Assembly: GCF_022179085.1 (NCBI RefSeq)
Contig: NZ_BPQE01000007.1
Span: forward strand, 40,784 to 104,783
Direction of reading: 5' to 3'
Source: Methylobacterium aerolatum
Lineage (GTDB): Bacteria > Pseudomonadota > Alphaproteobacteria > Rhizobiales > Beijerinckiaceae
Length of the DNA: 64,000 nt
Both the position numbers and the translations under genes were made by a program. Shown here piece by piece: positions 37,625 through 46,923 of the stretch (positions are counted from its first letter, which is position 1; every line of letters begins with the position of its first letter). The notes under the pieces are model-generated. The model did no database searches, was not told the origin of the DNA, and saw nothing but the letters and a program-made list of their open reading frames with translations.

Positions 37625-39010
37625 ATGCTCTCGAACCTCGCGACCCGCGACGTCGAAACGCTGCTGCATCCCTACACGAACCTGTCGGCCCACCGCCGGA
37701 CGGGTCCGCTCGTGCTGGAGCGCGGCGAGGGCGTGCATGTCTTCGACACCGAGGGCAAACCCTACATCGAGGGCATGGCCGGGCTGTGGTGCACGGCGCT
37801 CGGCTACTCGAACGCGGAACTCGTGGAGGCCGCCCGCGACCAGATGGGCCGCCTGCCCTTCACCCACCTGTTCTCCGGCCGCAGCCACGATCCGGCGATC
37901 GAACTCGCCGAGACCCTGAAGGAACTGATGCCGGTTCCGACCTCGAAGATCTTCTTCTGTTCCTCAGGGTCGGAGGCGAACGACACGCAGGTCAAGCTGA
38001 CGTGGTACTACAACAACGCCCGGGGCAAGCCCGGTAAGAAGAAGATCATCGCACGCCGGAAGGGCTACCACGGCGTCACCATCGCCAGCGCGTCGATGAC
38101 CGGGTTGCCCGCCAATCACATGGAGTGGGACCTTCCCCTCCCCGGCTTCCTCCACGTCTCCACCCCGCACCACTACCGGGGCGCGGAGCCCGACGAGACC
38201 GAGGAGGCGTTCTCCGCCCGCCTCGCCGCCGAACTGGAGGAGGTCATCCTGCGCGAGGGGCCGGAGACGGTCGCCGCGTTCATCGCCGAGCCGGTCATGG
38301 GCGCGGGCGGTGCGATCGTGCCGCCGAAGGGCTATTTCCCGGCGATCCAGGCGGTGCTGGCCAAGTACGACGTGCGCCTCATCGCGGACGAGGTGATCTG
38401 CGGCTTCGGGCGGCTGGGCACATGGTTCGGCGGGCAGGCCCTTGAGATGCGAGCGGACAGCTTGTCCTTCGCCAAGGCCCTGACCTCGGGCTACATTCCC
38501 CTGGGTGGCCTCTCCATCGACCCCGCGATGGATGAGGCCCTGATCGGACAGAGCGAGAAGCTCGGCGGCTTCGGCCACGGCACCACCTATTCCGGGCACC
38601 CGGTGGCCTGCGCCGTCGCGATCAAGACCATCGCAATCTACAAGCGCGATCGGGTGATCGAGGGCGTGGCCGCGAAGGCCCCGCACTTCCAGCGCCGCCT
38701 CTCGGCGCTCGCCGAGCACGCCATCGTCGGCGAGGCGAAGGGCATCGGCCTGATCGGCGGCCTGGAGATCGTCGCCGACAAGGCGAACCGCCGCCAGTAC
38801 GATCCCAAGGCCGGCGTCGCCGCCCGGTGCGTGGCCTTCGCCCAAGAGGAAGGGCTGATCGTCCGCTTCCTCGCCGGCGACCGGGTGGCGGTGTGCCCGC
38901 CGCTGGTCATCACGCCCGACGAGATCGACGCGCTGTTCGACCGGCTGACACGGGCGCTGGACCGGACGCGGGATTGGCTGCGGGCGGAGGGGTTGGAGGC
39001 GGTGGGGTAG
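37625..39010 (+). CDS. class III aminotransferase, omega-amino acid:pyruvate type
   Basis: A PLP aminotransferase of 461 residues. HLFSGRSHDPAIELAE and FFCSSGSEANDTQVKL match the group of GABA/beta-alanine/putrescine:pyruvate transaminases. The cofactor Asp is in LIADEVICGFGRLG and the PLP Lys in LSFAKALTSGYIPLGG. It acts on a primary amine away from the alpha carbon; the exact substrate is not known. It converges on the Pls-like synthetase gene, with a hairpin between. Confidence 0.9.
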   Translation: MLSNLATRDVETLLHPYTNLSAHRRTGPLVLERGEGVHVFDTEGKPYIEGMAGLWCTALGYSNAELVEAARDQMGRLPFTHLFSGRSHDPAIELAETLKELMPVPTSKIFFCSSGSEANDTQVKLTWYYNNARGKPGKKKIIARRKGYHGVTIASASMTGLPANHMEWDLPLPGFLHVSTPHHYRGAEPDETEEAFSARLAAELEEVILREGPETVAAFIAEPVMGAGGAIVPPKGYFPAIQAVLAKYDVRLIADEVICGFGRLGTWFGGQALEMRADSLSFAKALTSGYIPLGGLSIDPAMDEALIGQSEKLGGFGHGTTYSGHPVACAVAIKTIAIYKRDRVIEGVAAKAPHFQRRLSALAEHAIVGEAKGIGLIGGLEIVADKANRRQYDPKAGVAARCVAFAQEEGLIVRFLAGDRVAVCPPLVITPDEIDALFDRLTRALDRTRDWLRAEGLEAVG

Positions 39011-39044
39011 GCCCAGGCCTCACCGTCACCGCGGGTGATCGTCC

Positions 39045-39072
39045 GTCATTGCGCAGAACGCGAAGCAATGAC
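39045..39072. terminator. hairpin from a short interspersed palindrome between convergent genes
   Basis: GTCATTGC and GCAATGAC pair perfectly around a 12-base loop in the 112-base gap between the aminotransferase and synthetase stop codons. GTCATTGCG with GCGAAGCAATGACG is a truncated form of the window's interspersed palindrome family. No U-run; a termination role is positional inference. Confidence 0.45.
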
Positions 39073-39122
39073 GGGAGCGGCGAGCCCATATTTCGCTCGC
39101 CATGGGGAGGGACGCTCGCCCC

Positions 39123-42100
39123 TCACCCCGCCTTGTGCAACACCGGAACGGCGGGCGCGCCCTCCCACTCGGTATTCGCGGGAATCGATTCCGCCTTCAT
39201 CACGATGGTGAGCGGGCGCAGGCGGGCGTAATCGCCGACCTTGGTGTCGTAGAGGACCGTCGAGAAGGCCCCCACCGACACGCCCCGGCCGAGCACCACC
39301 CGGCCGACCTTCATGATCCGGTCCTCGTAGAGGTGGGTCTGGAGGGCGGAGACGCGGTTGATGGTGCAGAAGTCGCCGATCGTCACGCAGTCGAACTCGG
39401 TGATGTCGGTGGTGAGCATGCACACCCCCTGCCCCACCTTCACGCCGAACAGGCGCAGCGCCCAGGGCAGGAACGGCGTGCCCTGGAGATGCTCCAGCAG
39501 CACCTTGCCCGCGAGGCCCCAGTAGGCGACGGCGATGGCCTCGGTGCGCATGGCCCACCACGACCACATCGGCCGCATCCCCGGTTTGTAGACGCCCATC
39601 AGCGCCCACTTCATCAGGATGACCGCCGAGGACTGGATCAGCGCGATCACGACGCTGACCACGATGAAGCTGATCGCCAGCCCCGACCAGTCGCGCATCA
39701 GGATCGCAGGGTAGAAGTACCAGTCGATCGCGGTGATCGCGAGGGTGATGTACAGCATCGGCGAGAACGAGGTCGAGAACGCCTCGAAGATGCCGCGCCG
39801 GGCCTTCGGCCACAGGCCGGGCTCGTAGGTCTGCGCAGTGGAGCCGAGATCGACCTTCTGCCGGGCCGGCAGGCGGATCGGCGGCGAGCCGAACCACGTC
39901 TCGCCAGGCGCCATCGCCTCGTTGGCCGGCGGCTTCGACTTGATGCCGATGAGCACGTCGTCGGGGATGACCGCGCCCGGCGCCACCACGGCGTCGTTGC
40001 CGACGAAGACCCGCGCACCGGTCCGCACGGGGTGGAGATGCATCCAACCCCGGCGCACCTCCTCCTCGCCGAACACCACCTCGTCGGCGATGAAGTTGCG
40101 GGCGCCGACCTCCGCGAGGTCGTAGCGCCCGGCGAGGTTGGTGGAGATCTCCGCCCCCTCGCCCATCCGCGCGCCCATCAGGCGGTACCACGCCCGCATG
40201 TAGACGGTGGCGAAGAGCGAGGCCAAGGTCTCGAGCGTCACCTCGACGGCCAGCGCCAGGGACCACTTCCGGAGGTAGAACAGCGAGTGGACCGAGAAGG
40301 TGCCGTGCCGGGTCCGGGGCAGGATCAGCCAGCGGATGCCGGTGATGAGCAGCACCGTGCCGGCGGTCATCAGCATGGCGGTGGGCCATGTGAGGATCGG
40401 CAGGTACCAGTGATAGTCGACGTCCGTGACGTCAGAGAGCGAATCCGAGATCTGGTCGAAGATGAAGAAGGCCGGGAAGATCGGCAGCAGCCCCACCGCC
40501 GGGATGGCCCCGAGCAGCAGGATGTAGGCAGCCATGAAGGCGGCCCGGCGGCCGGAGGTGGCCTCGGAGGGCGCGGGCAGATCCGCCGTATCCGCCATGC
40601 CGACCTTGCGGCCGGGCGAGCCGTCCCACCGCTCCCCCGCGCCGACGCGGGTGCCGGTGGGGATCGTGGTGAGGTCCGCGATCTCCGCCTGCGCGCCGAT
40701 CACCGTATCGTGCGAGACGACGCAGGACGTGCCGATGGCGGCATCCGCGCCGATCTCGACGGAGCCGATGACGAGTTCGTTGCCGACGATCTCGGCGTTG
40801 GCGATCACCAGCCGCCCGCCCAGAGAGGCGCCCTCGCCCACGGTGAGGAGATCGGGCGCGCCGATTTCGATGTCGGAAATGAGCGCGTCCTTGCCGATCC
40901 GCGCGCCCATCAGGCGCAGGTACACGGCGATGGCGGGTGAGCCCTGGAGCCACTTCACGTGAACCAGGGGCGCGAGTCGCTGCGCCAGCCACCAGCGGTA
41001 ATAGTAGACGCCCCAGAGCGGGTAGCGGCCGGGCTTGGTCCGGCCGAGGACGAGCCATTTGCCCGCCACCGCCACCGCCGCCGTCACCGCGTTGATGGCG
41101 ATGTAGACGAGGAGCAGCACGCCGAGTTCCGCGAAGAAGCTCAGGCCCCCGCCGGTCAGGAGCAGGTAGGTGACGAAGATGCCGAGCCACTGCACCGTGG
41201 CCAGCGCGATGACGAACGGCAGCGCCACCGCCTGGGCGAGGCCGCAGAGGGCCCGGCGCAGGAGGGGCGGCGGCGCGAAGCTCAGGTCGCGGACGGCGGC
41301 CTCGGCGCCGACGCCCCCCGTGCGCTCGATCAGCGTGTCCGCCATCGCCCGCAAGGTGCGCTTGGCGTAGACGTCGGGCAGGGTGATGCCGGCGAGCGCG
41401 GGCGTCTCGCGCACCGCCGAGACGAAGCGGGCGGCGAGCAGCGAGTGTCCGCCGAGGTCGGCGAAGAAGTCGCCCTCCAGGGGGATCGGCTGGGCGCCGA
41501 AGATCTGCTTGGCGGCGGCCAGCAGCGCGGCCTCGGTCTCGTTGGCGGGCGGCTCCTGCTCGCCGTCGGCGGCAACGACGGTGAGCGGCGCGACCTTCAA
41601 CGCCTTGCGGTCGACCTTACCCGAGGTGAGGCGCGGCAGGGTCTGCGTCACCTCGAAATGGCCCGGGACCATGTAGGGCGGCATCTCGGCGGCGAGCCGC
41701 TTGCGCAGCGTGGGCGTATCGAGCGTCTGCCCCCGTTCGGGGATGAGGAAGGCCACGAGCCGGTCCACGCCGTCGTCGGAGCGGAGCACCACGGCCGCCT
41801 GATTCACCTCGGGCACGGCGCGGATGCGCGACTCGATCTCGCCGAGCTCCACCCGGAACCCGCGGATCTTCACCTGATCGTCGATGCGCCCGTGGAAGAC
41901 GATCCGCCCGGCGGCGTCGAGGGAGACCGCATCGCCCGAGCGGTAGAGCACCGGGTCGGTCCCGTCGGAGCCGAAGGGGTTGGCGATAAACTTCTCGGCC
42001 GTCAGCTCGGGACGCTGCAGGTAGCCCTTCGCGACGCCCGGCCCGCCGATCAGCAACTCGCCCTGCTCGCCGCGCCCGAGGAGCTTCAGGTCCTCGCTCG

Positions 42101-43217
42101 CCACGTAGACGGAATAGTTCGGGATCGGCCCGCCGATGGTCACCGGCTCGCCGGGCTTCATCTCGGCGGCGGTGGCGACCACCGTCGCTTCGGTGGGACC
42201 GTAGGTGTTGAAGAGCTGGCGTGTCGCGGTCGCCCATTTAGCGATCAGCGGCTCCGGCAGCGCCTCGCCGCCGAGCAGCACGAGGCGGACCTTCGGCAGG
42301 TCGCCGGTGATCATGGCGAGCAAGGTCGGCACCGTGTCGAGCACCGTGATGCCGTTCCCGGCGATGATGCCGGGCAGGGCCTCCACGTCGCCCATCATCG
42401 ACGGGCTCGCGACGAACAGGGTCGCGCCGACGAGGTAGGGAACCCAGATCTCCTCCATCGAGAGGTCGAAGGCCACCGAGGCGCCCTGGAACACCACGTC
42501 GTCGGCGCGCATCCCGTAGAGGGCGTTCCCCGAGCGCAGGAAGTGGCAGATGTTGGCGTGGGTGATGACGATGCCCTTCGGCACCCCCGTCGAGCCCGAG
42601 GTGTAGATCAGGTAGGCGGGGTGGCCCGGCGTGAGTCCCTTGGCGCGGGCGTCGGGCACGAGGGCGTCCGCCGGGGTCGCGGCGTCGAGGGCGGCGGGCG
42701 TGAGGGCCTGTACGCCACCGGGGGCCTGGGCTTCGAGGGCGGGCGAGACGAGGAGCGCCTTGGCTGCCGCGTCACCGAGGCAGATGCCGACGCGGTCCGC
42801 CGGGGCTTCCGCATCGAAGGGCAGCCACGCGGCTCCCGAGAGGGTGATACCGATCTGTGTGACGAGGAGGTCCGGCCCCCGCGCCATCCAGAGGCCGACG
42901 ACGTCGCCCGGCCCGATGCCCCGGTGGGCCAGCCCGGCGGCGATGCGGCGAGCGCGGGCGGCGACCTCGGCATAGCTCAGGCCCGGATGAAGGCCGCCCG
43001 CCGCGAGACTCGCGCCGTCGATGAGGCAGGGATGATCGCCCCGCGCGGTCGCGGAGGCCAAAAAGATCTCGCCCAGCACCTCGTTGCGGACGAGATCGGG
43101 CCGCGAGTCGCCGCGCAGGATCGCTGCGCCGTCCGTCGGGCGCGCCGAAGGCGCCCCGGCGCCGGGCCGGGATGCCTCGGCGAGGTCGCTGGCCGAGTGG
43201 CTGGCAAGGTCGCTCAT
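39123..43217 (-). CDS. Pls/PosA-type nonribosomal peptide synthetase (amino-acid homopolymer synthetase-like)
   Basis: A 1364-residue membrane NRPS. Residues 1-540 are an adenylation domain: YTSGSTGVPKG near 205-215, FNTYGPTEAT at 336-345, GRIDDQVKIRGFRVELGEIE and Lys534 in LTSGKVDRKAL. A carrier domain follows with Ser592 in LGGHSLLAARF. The rest has six membrane segments in three pairs (about 662-720, 890-965, 1150-1203), separating three left-handed beta-helix-like soluble domains. There is no condensation or thioesterase domain. This is the architecture of epsilon-poly-L-lysine synthetase, where the tandem C-domains form the peptide bonds. The pocket read by eye is D251 L252 E255 D294 L314 G316 T338 V346 V347 K534. 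Confidence 0.9.
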   Translation of the reverse strand: MSDLASHSASDLAEASRPGAGAPSARPTDGAAILRGDSRPDLVRNEVLGEIFLASATARGDHPCLIDGASLAAGGLHPGLSYAEVAARARRIAAGLAHRGIGPGDVVGLWMARGPDLLVTQIGITLSGAAWLPFDAEAPADRVGICLGDAAAKALLVSPALEAQAPGGVQALTPAALDAATPADALVPDARAKGLTPGHPAYLIYTSGSTGVPKGIVITHANICHFLRSGNALYGMRADDVVFQGASVAFDLSMEEIWVPYLVGATLFVASPSMMGDVEALPGIIAGNGITVLDTVPTLLAMITGDLPKVRLVLLGGEALPEPLIAKWATATRQLFNTYGPTEATVVATAAEMKPGEPVTIGGPIPNYSVYVASEDLKLLGRGEQGELLIGGPGVAKGYLQRPELTAEKFIANPFGSDGTDPVLYRSGDAVSLDAAGRIVFHGRIDDQVKIRGFRVELGEIESRIRAVPEVNQAAVVLRSDDGVDRLVAFLIPERGQTLDTPTLRKRLAAEMPPYMVPGHFEVTQTLPRLTSGKVDRKALKVAPLTVVAADGEQEPPANETEAALLAAAKQIFGAQPIPLEGDFFADLGGHSLLAARFVSAVRETPALAGITLPDVYAKRTLRAMADTLIERTGGVGAEAAVRDLSFAPPPLLRRALCGLAQAVALPFVIALATVQWLGIFVTYLLLTGGGLSFFAELGVLLLVYIAINAVTAAVAVAGKWLVLGRTKPGRYPLWGVYYYRWWLAQRLAPLVHVKWLQGSPAIAVYLRLMGARIGKDALISDIEIGAPDLLTVGEGASLGGRLVIANAEIVGNELVIGSVEIGADAAIGTSCVVSHDTVIGAQAEIADLTTIPTGTRVGAGERWDGSPGRKVGMADTADLPAPSEATSGRRAAFMAAYILLLGAIPAVGLLPIFPAFFIFDQISDSLSDVTDVDYHWYLPILTWPTAMLMTAGTVLLITGIRWLILPRTRHGTFSVHSLFYLRKWSLALAVEVTLETLASLFATVYMRAWYRLMGARMGEGAEISTNLAGRYDLAEVGARNFIADEVVFGEEEVRRGWMHLHPVRTGARVFVGNDAVVAPGAVIPDDVLIGIKSKPPANEAMAPGETWFGSPPIRLPARQKVDLGSTAQTYEPGLWPKARRGIFEAFSTSFSPMLYITLAITAIDWYFYPAILMRDWSGLAISFIVVSVVIALIQSSAVILMKWALMGVYKPGMRPMWSWWAMRTEAIAVAYWGLAGKVLLEHLQGTPFLPWALRLFGVKVGQGVCMLTTDITEFDCVTIGDFCTINRVSALQTHLYEDRIMKVGRVVLGRGVSVGAFSTVLYDTKVGDYARLRPLTIVMKAESIPANTEWEGAPAVPVLHKAG

Positions 43218-43394
43218 GCGCTGCTCCGCTGCCGGCCGCTTCCGCCGGCGCCCCGCATCGGGCGCCTATAGCCCGCCGATCGTGCCGATAGCGAGGCGGC
43301 TTTGAATCGTTCTTGAACGATGGCGGCGACAATTTCCCGACCGTCGCCATTGCGGCACAGGGCCGAAACCCCCGGCGCGCCCTCCCCGAGGGTG

Positions 43395-43982
43395 TCAGGC
43401 CCAGCGCCACCCCTTCCCATCGACGACGAGAACCTCGCCCTGATGGATGCCGAGTCGCGGCGCGGCATAGATGTCGAGCTGGCCGAGGGCCACCAGCATG
43501 GCCCGGGCGACGCCGCCATGGGCCACCACCACGGCGCGCGGTCCCAGTTCGGCGAAGACCGGCCCCACCCGCTCGACGAGCATGGCGTAGCTCTCGCCGC
43601 CCTGCCCCGGCGGACGATGGGACCATCGCATCCGGTCCCGCTGCGAGGCCGCCGACGGGTCGCGGCGGCGGATCTCGGCCCAGGTCGATCCCTCCCAGGC
43701 GCCGAAACCGATCTCGCGCAGGCGCGGATCCGTGCGATAATCCTGCGCGGGCAAGCCGAGGGCCGTGCGCATGATCTCCATCGTCCGGCGTGTGCGCAGG
43801 AGCGGGCTCGCGACGAAGTCGAGGCCGGCGAGGTCGTCCCCCGCCAGGGCGGCCAGACGCGGCGCGACGGCGGCGGCCTGCGCCTCGCCCGCGGCATTCA
43901 GATCGATGTCGCGGCTTCCCTGGAGACGGCCCTCGGCGTTCCAGCCCGTCTGCCCATGCCGGATGAAATAGATCGTCTGCAC
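43395..43982 (-). CDS. histidine phosphatase (phosphoglycerate mutase-like) protein
   Basis: About 195 residues. The phospho-His motif is YFIRHGQTGWNAEGRLQG at the very N-terminus, an Arg lies in VASPLLRTRRT, the acidic catalytic residue in FGAWEGSTW, and the second His in VVVAHGGVARA. It probably hydrolyses a small phosphate ester. The frame is open far upstream, but the fold starts at tandem GTG codons (43985 and 43982). It lies upstream of the Pls-like gene on the same strand and is divergent from PPK2. Confidence 0.88.
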   Translation of the reverse strand: MQTIYFIRHGQTGWNAEGRLQGSRDIDLNAAGEAQAAAVAPRLAALAGDDLAGLDFVASPLLRTRRTMEIMRTALGLPAQDYRTDPRLREIGFGAWEGSTWAEIRRRDPSAASQRDRMRWSHRPPGQGGESYAMLVERVGPVFAELGPRAVVVAHGGVARAMLVALGQLDIYAAPRLGIHQGEVLVVDGKGWRWA

Positions 43983-44077
43983 CACCCCAGACCCACCACC
44001 GTCCTGCCGGCCCCGGAACGAGGAGAAAGCCCAGCCGTTCCGCACCTGCACAGCAACGCCCCCACAGGCTTCACCGG

Positions 44078-45070
44078 ATGTCCAAGAAGCACGGCAAGCG
44101 CAAGATCGGCCAGATCGATCCGGTGACGCAGGTATCAGACCATGGGCCGCTCGCCCACGGCCAGACCCGCCCGCCCTCCACAGCCTTGTGGGCCCACGCC
44201 GGTGACGCCATCGCGACATTGATGCCCGGGGCCGTGCGCGCGGCGACCTCGTCCCCCGTGAAACCCGCGGCGGGCATCGTCGTCCCCGGCGGCGGCGACC
44301 GGTTCGCCCTGGAGGCGGTGGAGACCAAGCCCACCCCAGCCTTCGACAAGGACTGGGCCGAGGAGGCGCTGAAGCATGAGCGCGAGCGCATTTCCACCCT
44401 TCAGGAGCGCCTCTACGCCGAGCAATCGCGCAGCCTGCTGCTGATTTTCCAGGCCATCGACACCGGCGGCAAGGACGGGACGATCCGCAGCGTCCTGAAG
44501 GGCGTGAACCCGCAGGGCTGCGCGGTCACCTCATTCAAGGTGCCATCGGCCGACGAACTCGCCCACGATTTCCTCTGGCGCTACCACGCCCGCACGCCGG
44601 CGCGGGGCATGATCGGCGTGTTCAACCGCAGCCACTACGAGGACGTGCTGGTGGTGCGGGTGAAGAAGCTCGTCTCCGAGGACGTCTGGGCGGCGCGCTA
44701 CGGCCAGATCAACGACTTCGAGCGGATGCTCGCCGCCTCGGGCACGGTCATCCTGAAGTTCTTCCTGCATATTTCGAAGGACGAGCAGAAGGAGCGCCTG
44801 ACCGCGCGTCTCGCCGAACCGGCCAAGCACTGGAAGTTCGACCCCGCTGACTTGGTGGAGCGCCAATCCTGGGACGCCTATCAAGATGCCTTCGCCGACG
44901 CCCTCGGGCGCTGCTCCACGCCCTACGCGCCGTGGCTCGTCGTGCCCGCCGACCGCAAATGGCTGCGCAACTACCTCATCGCCAAGACCGTGGCGGACAC
45001 GCTGGAAGCGATGGATCCGCAATTCCCGGCATCGAAGCAGGACCTCTCCGGCATCGTCGTGCCGGATTGA
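44078..45070 (+). CDS. polyphosphate kinase 2 family protein
   Basis: Transfers phosphate between polyphosphate and nucleotides. The 330-residue protein has a P-loop-like FQAIDTGGKDGTIRSVLKG, the lid region with FNRSHYEDVLVVRV, and FFLHISKDEQKERL typical of single-domain PPK2 of the NDP-phosphorylating class. The first 60 residues are an extra basic, low-complexity extension. ATG at 44078. It is divergent from the histidine phosphatase gene. Confidence 0.92.
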   Translation: MSKKHGKRKIGQIDPVTQVSDHGPLAHGQTRPPSTALWAHAGDAIATLMPGAVRAATSSPVKPAAGIVVPGGGDRFALEAVETKPTPAFDKDWAEEALKHERERISTLQERLYAEQSRSLLLIFQAIDTGGKDGTIRSVLKGVNPQGCAVTSFKVPSADELAHDFLWRYHARTPARGMIGVFNRSHYEDVLVVRVKKLVSEDVWAARYGQINDFERMLAASGTVILKFFLHISKDEQKERLTARLAEPAKHWKFDPADLVERQSWDAYQDAFADALGRCSTPYAPWLVVPADRKWLRNYLIAKTVADTLEAMDPQFPASKQDLSGIVVPD

Positions 45071-45080
45071 CGGCTGTGAC

Positions 45081-45165
45081 CGTCATCGCGCGCCCGGAGG
45101 AGCGATTCGAGGGACACGCCACGCTCTGAGACGGCCCGCTGCCCGCGGTTGCCTCGCCTCGCCGG
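45081..45165. repeat. degenerate interspersed palindrome downstream of PPK2
   Basis: CGTCATCGCGCGCCCGGAGG resembles the right arm of the copy inside the PepSY gene. The opposite arm (GGTTGCCTCGCCTCGCCGG) is much decayed. It lies in the gap between the converging PPK2 and serine hydrolase genes. Confidence 0.4.
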
Positions 45166-45180
45166 CCAGCCTGGAGGCAC

Positions 45181-46404
45181 TCAATCCACCAGCGCGGCGT
45201 AGGTCAGCACCCGCAACTCCTTGCGGATCGGCAAGGCCGAGGACGGGATGAGCTGGGTCATCAGCACCACGGCCAGATCCTCCGACGGGTCGATCCAGAA
45301 GGCGGTGGAGGCGAGCCCGCCCCAGGCGACCTCGCCGGGGCTGCCGACGATCTGCGCCGCCGCCGGGTCGAGCATCACCGAGAACCCGAGGCCGAAGCCG
45401 ATGCCGGTGTAGGAGGTCTCCGCGAAGCGCGGCGTGCCCATGGAGGCGAGGTCGCCGCCGAGATGGTTCGCGAGCATGAGAGAGACGGTCTTGCGGCCGA
45501 GGAGCCGCCGGCCGTCGATCTCGCCGCCGTTCAGGATCATCCGGCAGAAGCGGTGGTAGTCGCCCGCCGTCGAGACGAGGCCGCCGCCGCCGGAGGCGAT
45601 GGCGGGGGGCTGCGCGTAGGCCGTCTCGACCGAATCGTCGTAGCGCCGGAGTTTGCGCTCCCGGTCGTAGATGTAGCAGGCGCAGAATCGCGGCATCAGG
45701 TCCGGCCGGACATGGAAATCCGTGTCGGCCATGCCGAGCGGCGCGATCACCTCCTCCCGCAGGTAGTCGGCGAAGGGACGTCCCGACAGGACCGCCACGA
45801 GATGACCCAGCACGTCGGTGGCCACGCTGTAGTTCCAGGCGCTGCCCGGCTGGGCGAGAAGCGGCATCGCGGCGGTGCGCGCCGTCATCTCGGCCAGCGT
45901 GCCCTCCCGGGCGAGGAAGTCGATCCCCTTCTCCCGGTAGGCGGCATCGACCAGCGTCGCCTCCATGAAGCCGTAGGTCAGCCCGGCCGTGTGGGTGAGG
46001 AGGTCGCGGACGGTGATGGCCCGGCGGGCCGGTTCGGTCTCGATCTTCGCACGGTTGCCGCCGACGGCCACGCGCATCTCGGCGAATTCGGGGAGGAACC
46101 GCGCGACCGGATCGTCGAGCTGGAACAGGCCCTGCTCGTAGAGTTGCATCACCGCCACCGAGGTCAGCGGCTTGGTCATGGAATAGATGCGCGTCACCGT
46201 GTCGAGGGTGAACGGCGTGCCGCGATCGCGATCCGCCTGTCCGCAGGCGCGGGCGAAGACGGTCTGCCCGCGCCGCTGCATGGTGACGGAGAGGCCCGCG
46301 AGACGGCCCTCCGCCACGAGGCGGTCCATCCACGGCGCGATGCGCGCGAGGCGCTCCGGGCAGACGCCCGCCGCCCGGGGATCGGTCTCGGTCATCGCGC
46401 CCAT
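45181..46404 (-). CDS. serine hydrolase, beta-lactamase/esterase class C family
   Basis: A 407-residue penicillin-binding-like hydrolase. The nucleophile is Ser75 in SMTK (75-78) and the general base Tyr192 in NYSVATDVLG; a GGGG loop follows in PAIASGGGGLVSTAGD. There is no signal peptide, so a cytosolic esterase of the EstB group is more likely than a beta-lactamase. MTETDP at 46395 is an alternative start to 46404. The substrate is unknown. Confidence 0.87.
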   Translation of the reverse strand: MGAMTETDPRAAGVCPERLARIAPWMDRLVAEGRLAGLSVTMQRRGQTVFARACGQADRDRGTPFTLDTVTRIYSMTKPLTSVAVMQLYEQGLFQLDDPVARFLPEFAEMRVAVGGNRAKIETEPARRAITVRDLLTHTAGLTYGFMEATLVDAAYREKGIDFLAREGTLAEMTARTAAMPLLAQPGSAWNYSVATDVLGHLVAVLSGRPFADYLREEVIAPLGMADTDFHVRPDLMPRFCACYIYDRERKLRRYDDSVETAYAQPPAIASGGGGLVSTAGDYHRFCRMILNGGEIDGRRLLGRKTVSLMLANHLGGDLASMGTPRFAETSYTGIGFGLGFSVMLDPAAAQIVGSPGEVAWGGLASTAFWIDPSEDLAVVLMTQLIPSSALPIRKELRVLTYAALVD

Positions 46405-46543
46405 CGCTTCGCCTCGTCTCGCGCCGGAAGTCTCGGTTCGGGCCGGGACGCGCCGGAGGCGGAGCGCCCTTTCGCCCGTTCCGGGACGGTCTACGCGTTC
46501 GCAGGGCGTCGCGCGAGCGCGAGGCCGGACTGCGCCGGACCAC

Positions 46544-46777
46544 TCAGCGGATGCGGGCGGGGCTCGGGTCGCTCCAGTGGGCGGCGCGCTGCGGATCGGT
46601 GCCCTTGCGGCCTGCGGCCTGATCCTCCTGCGGCGCGTCGGCCGGAAGCGCGGGGCGCAGGGTCCAGCCGTCGAAGGCGGCGGCGGCCACCGCCGGAGCC
46701 GCCACCGGATCGGTGGCGCCCGCCGGGGCGGCGAGGCCCGTCGCCGCGAGGAGAACGACACAAAAAACAGTTTTCAT
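46544..46777 (-). CDS. small exported hypothetical protein
   Basis: A 77-residue protein with a signal peptide (MKTVFCVVLLAATGLAAPAGA). The mature part is short, Ala/Pro-rich then polar, with no recognised domain. It is divergent from the MFS transporter gene across a low-GC promoter region of about 145 bases. A gene is supported mainly by the clean signal peptide and start. Confidence 0.55.
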   Translation of the reverse strand: MKTVFCVVLLAATGLAAPAGATDPVAAPAVAAAAFDGWTLRPALPADAPQEDQAAGRKGTDPQRAAHWSDPSPARIR

Positions 46778-46923
46778 GGACGGTCACCCGGCGAGATCGA
46801 CCTAGGTTTGAGCCAGGGTGATGAACGCGAGATCGAACCAGATGGTGCAACCCTCCGTTGCTCACATCAATTCTTAGTCGCGGTAAACGCTTCATAACAA
46901 CCTAAAGGCGGGGGTTCGACGGA

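Noticed and set aside
40959-43271. A 770-codon plus-strand frame opposite the Pls-like gene
   Set aside because: Shadow of the adenylation domain; no motif of any family.
43395-45070. PPK2 and histidine phosphatase as part of the Pls system
   Set aside because: PPK2 is divergent and both are common housekeeping families; adjacency alone is too weak.
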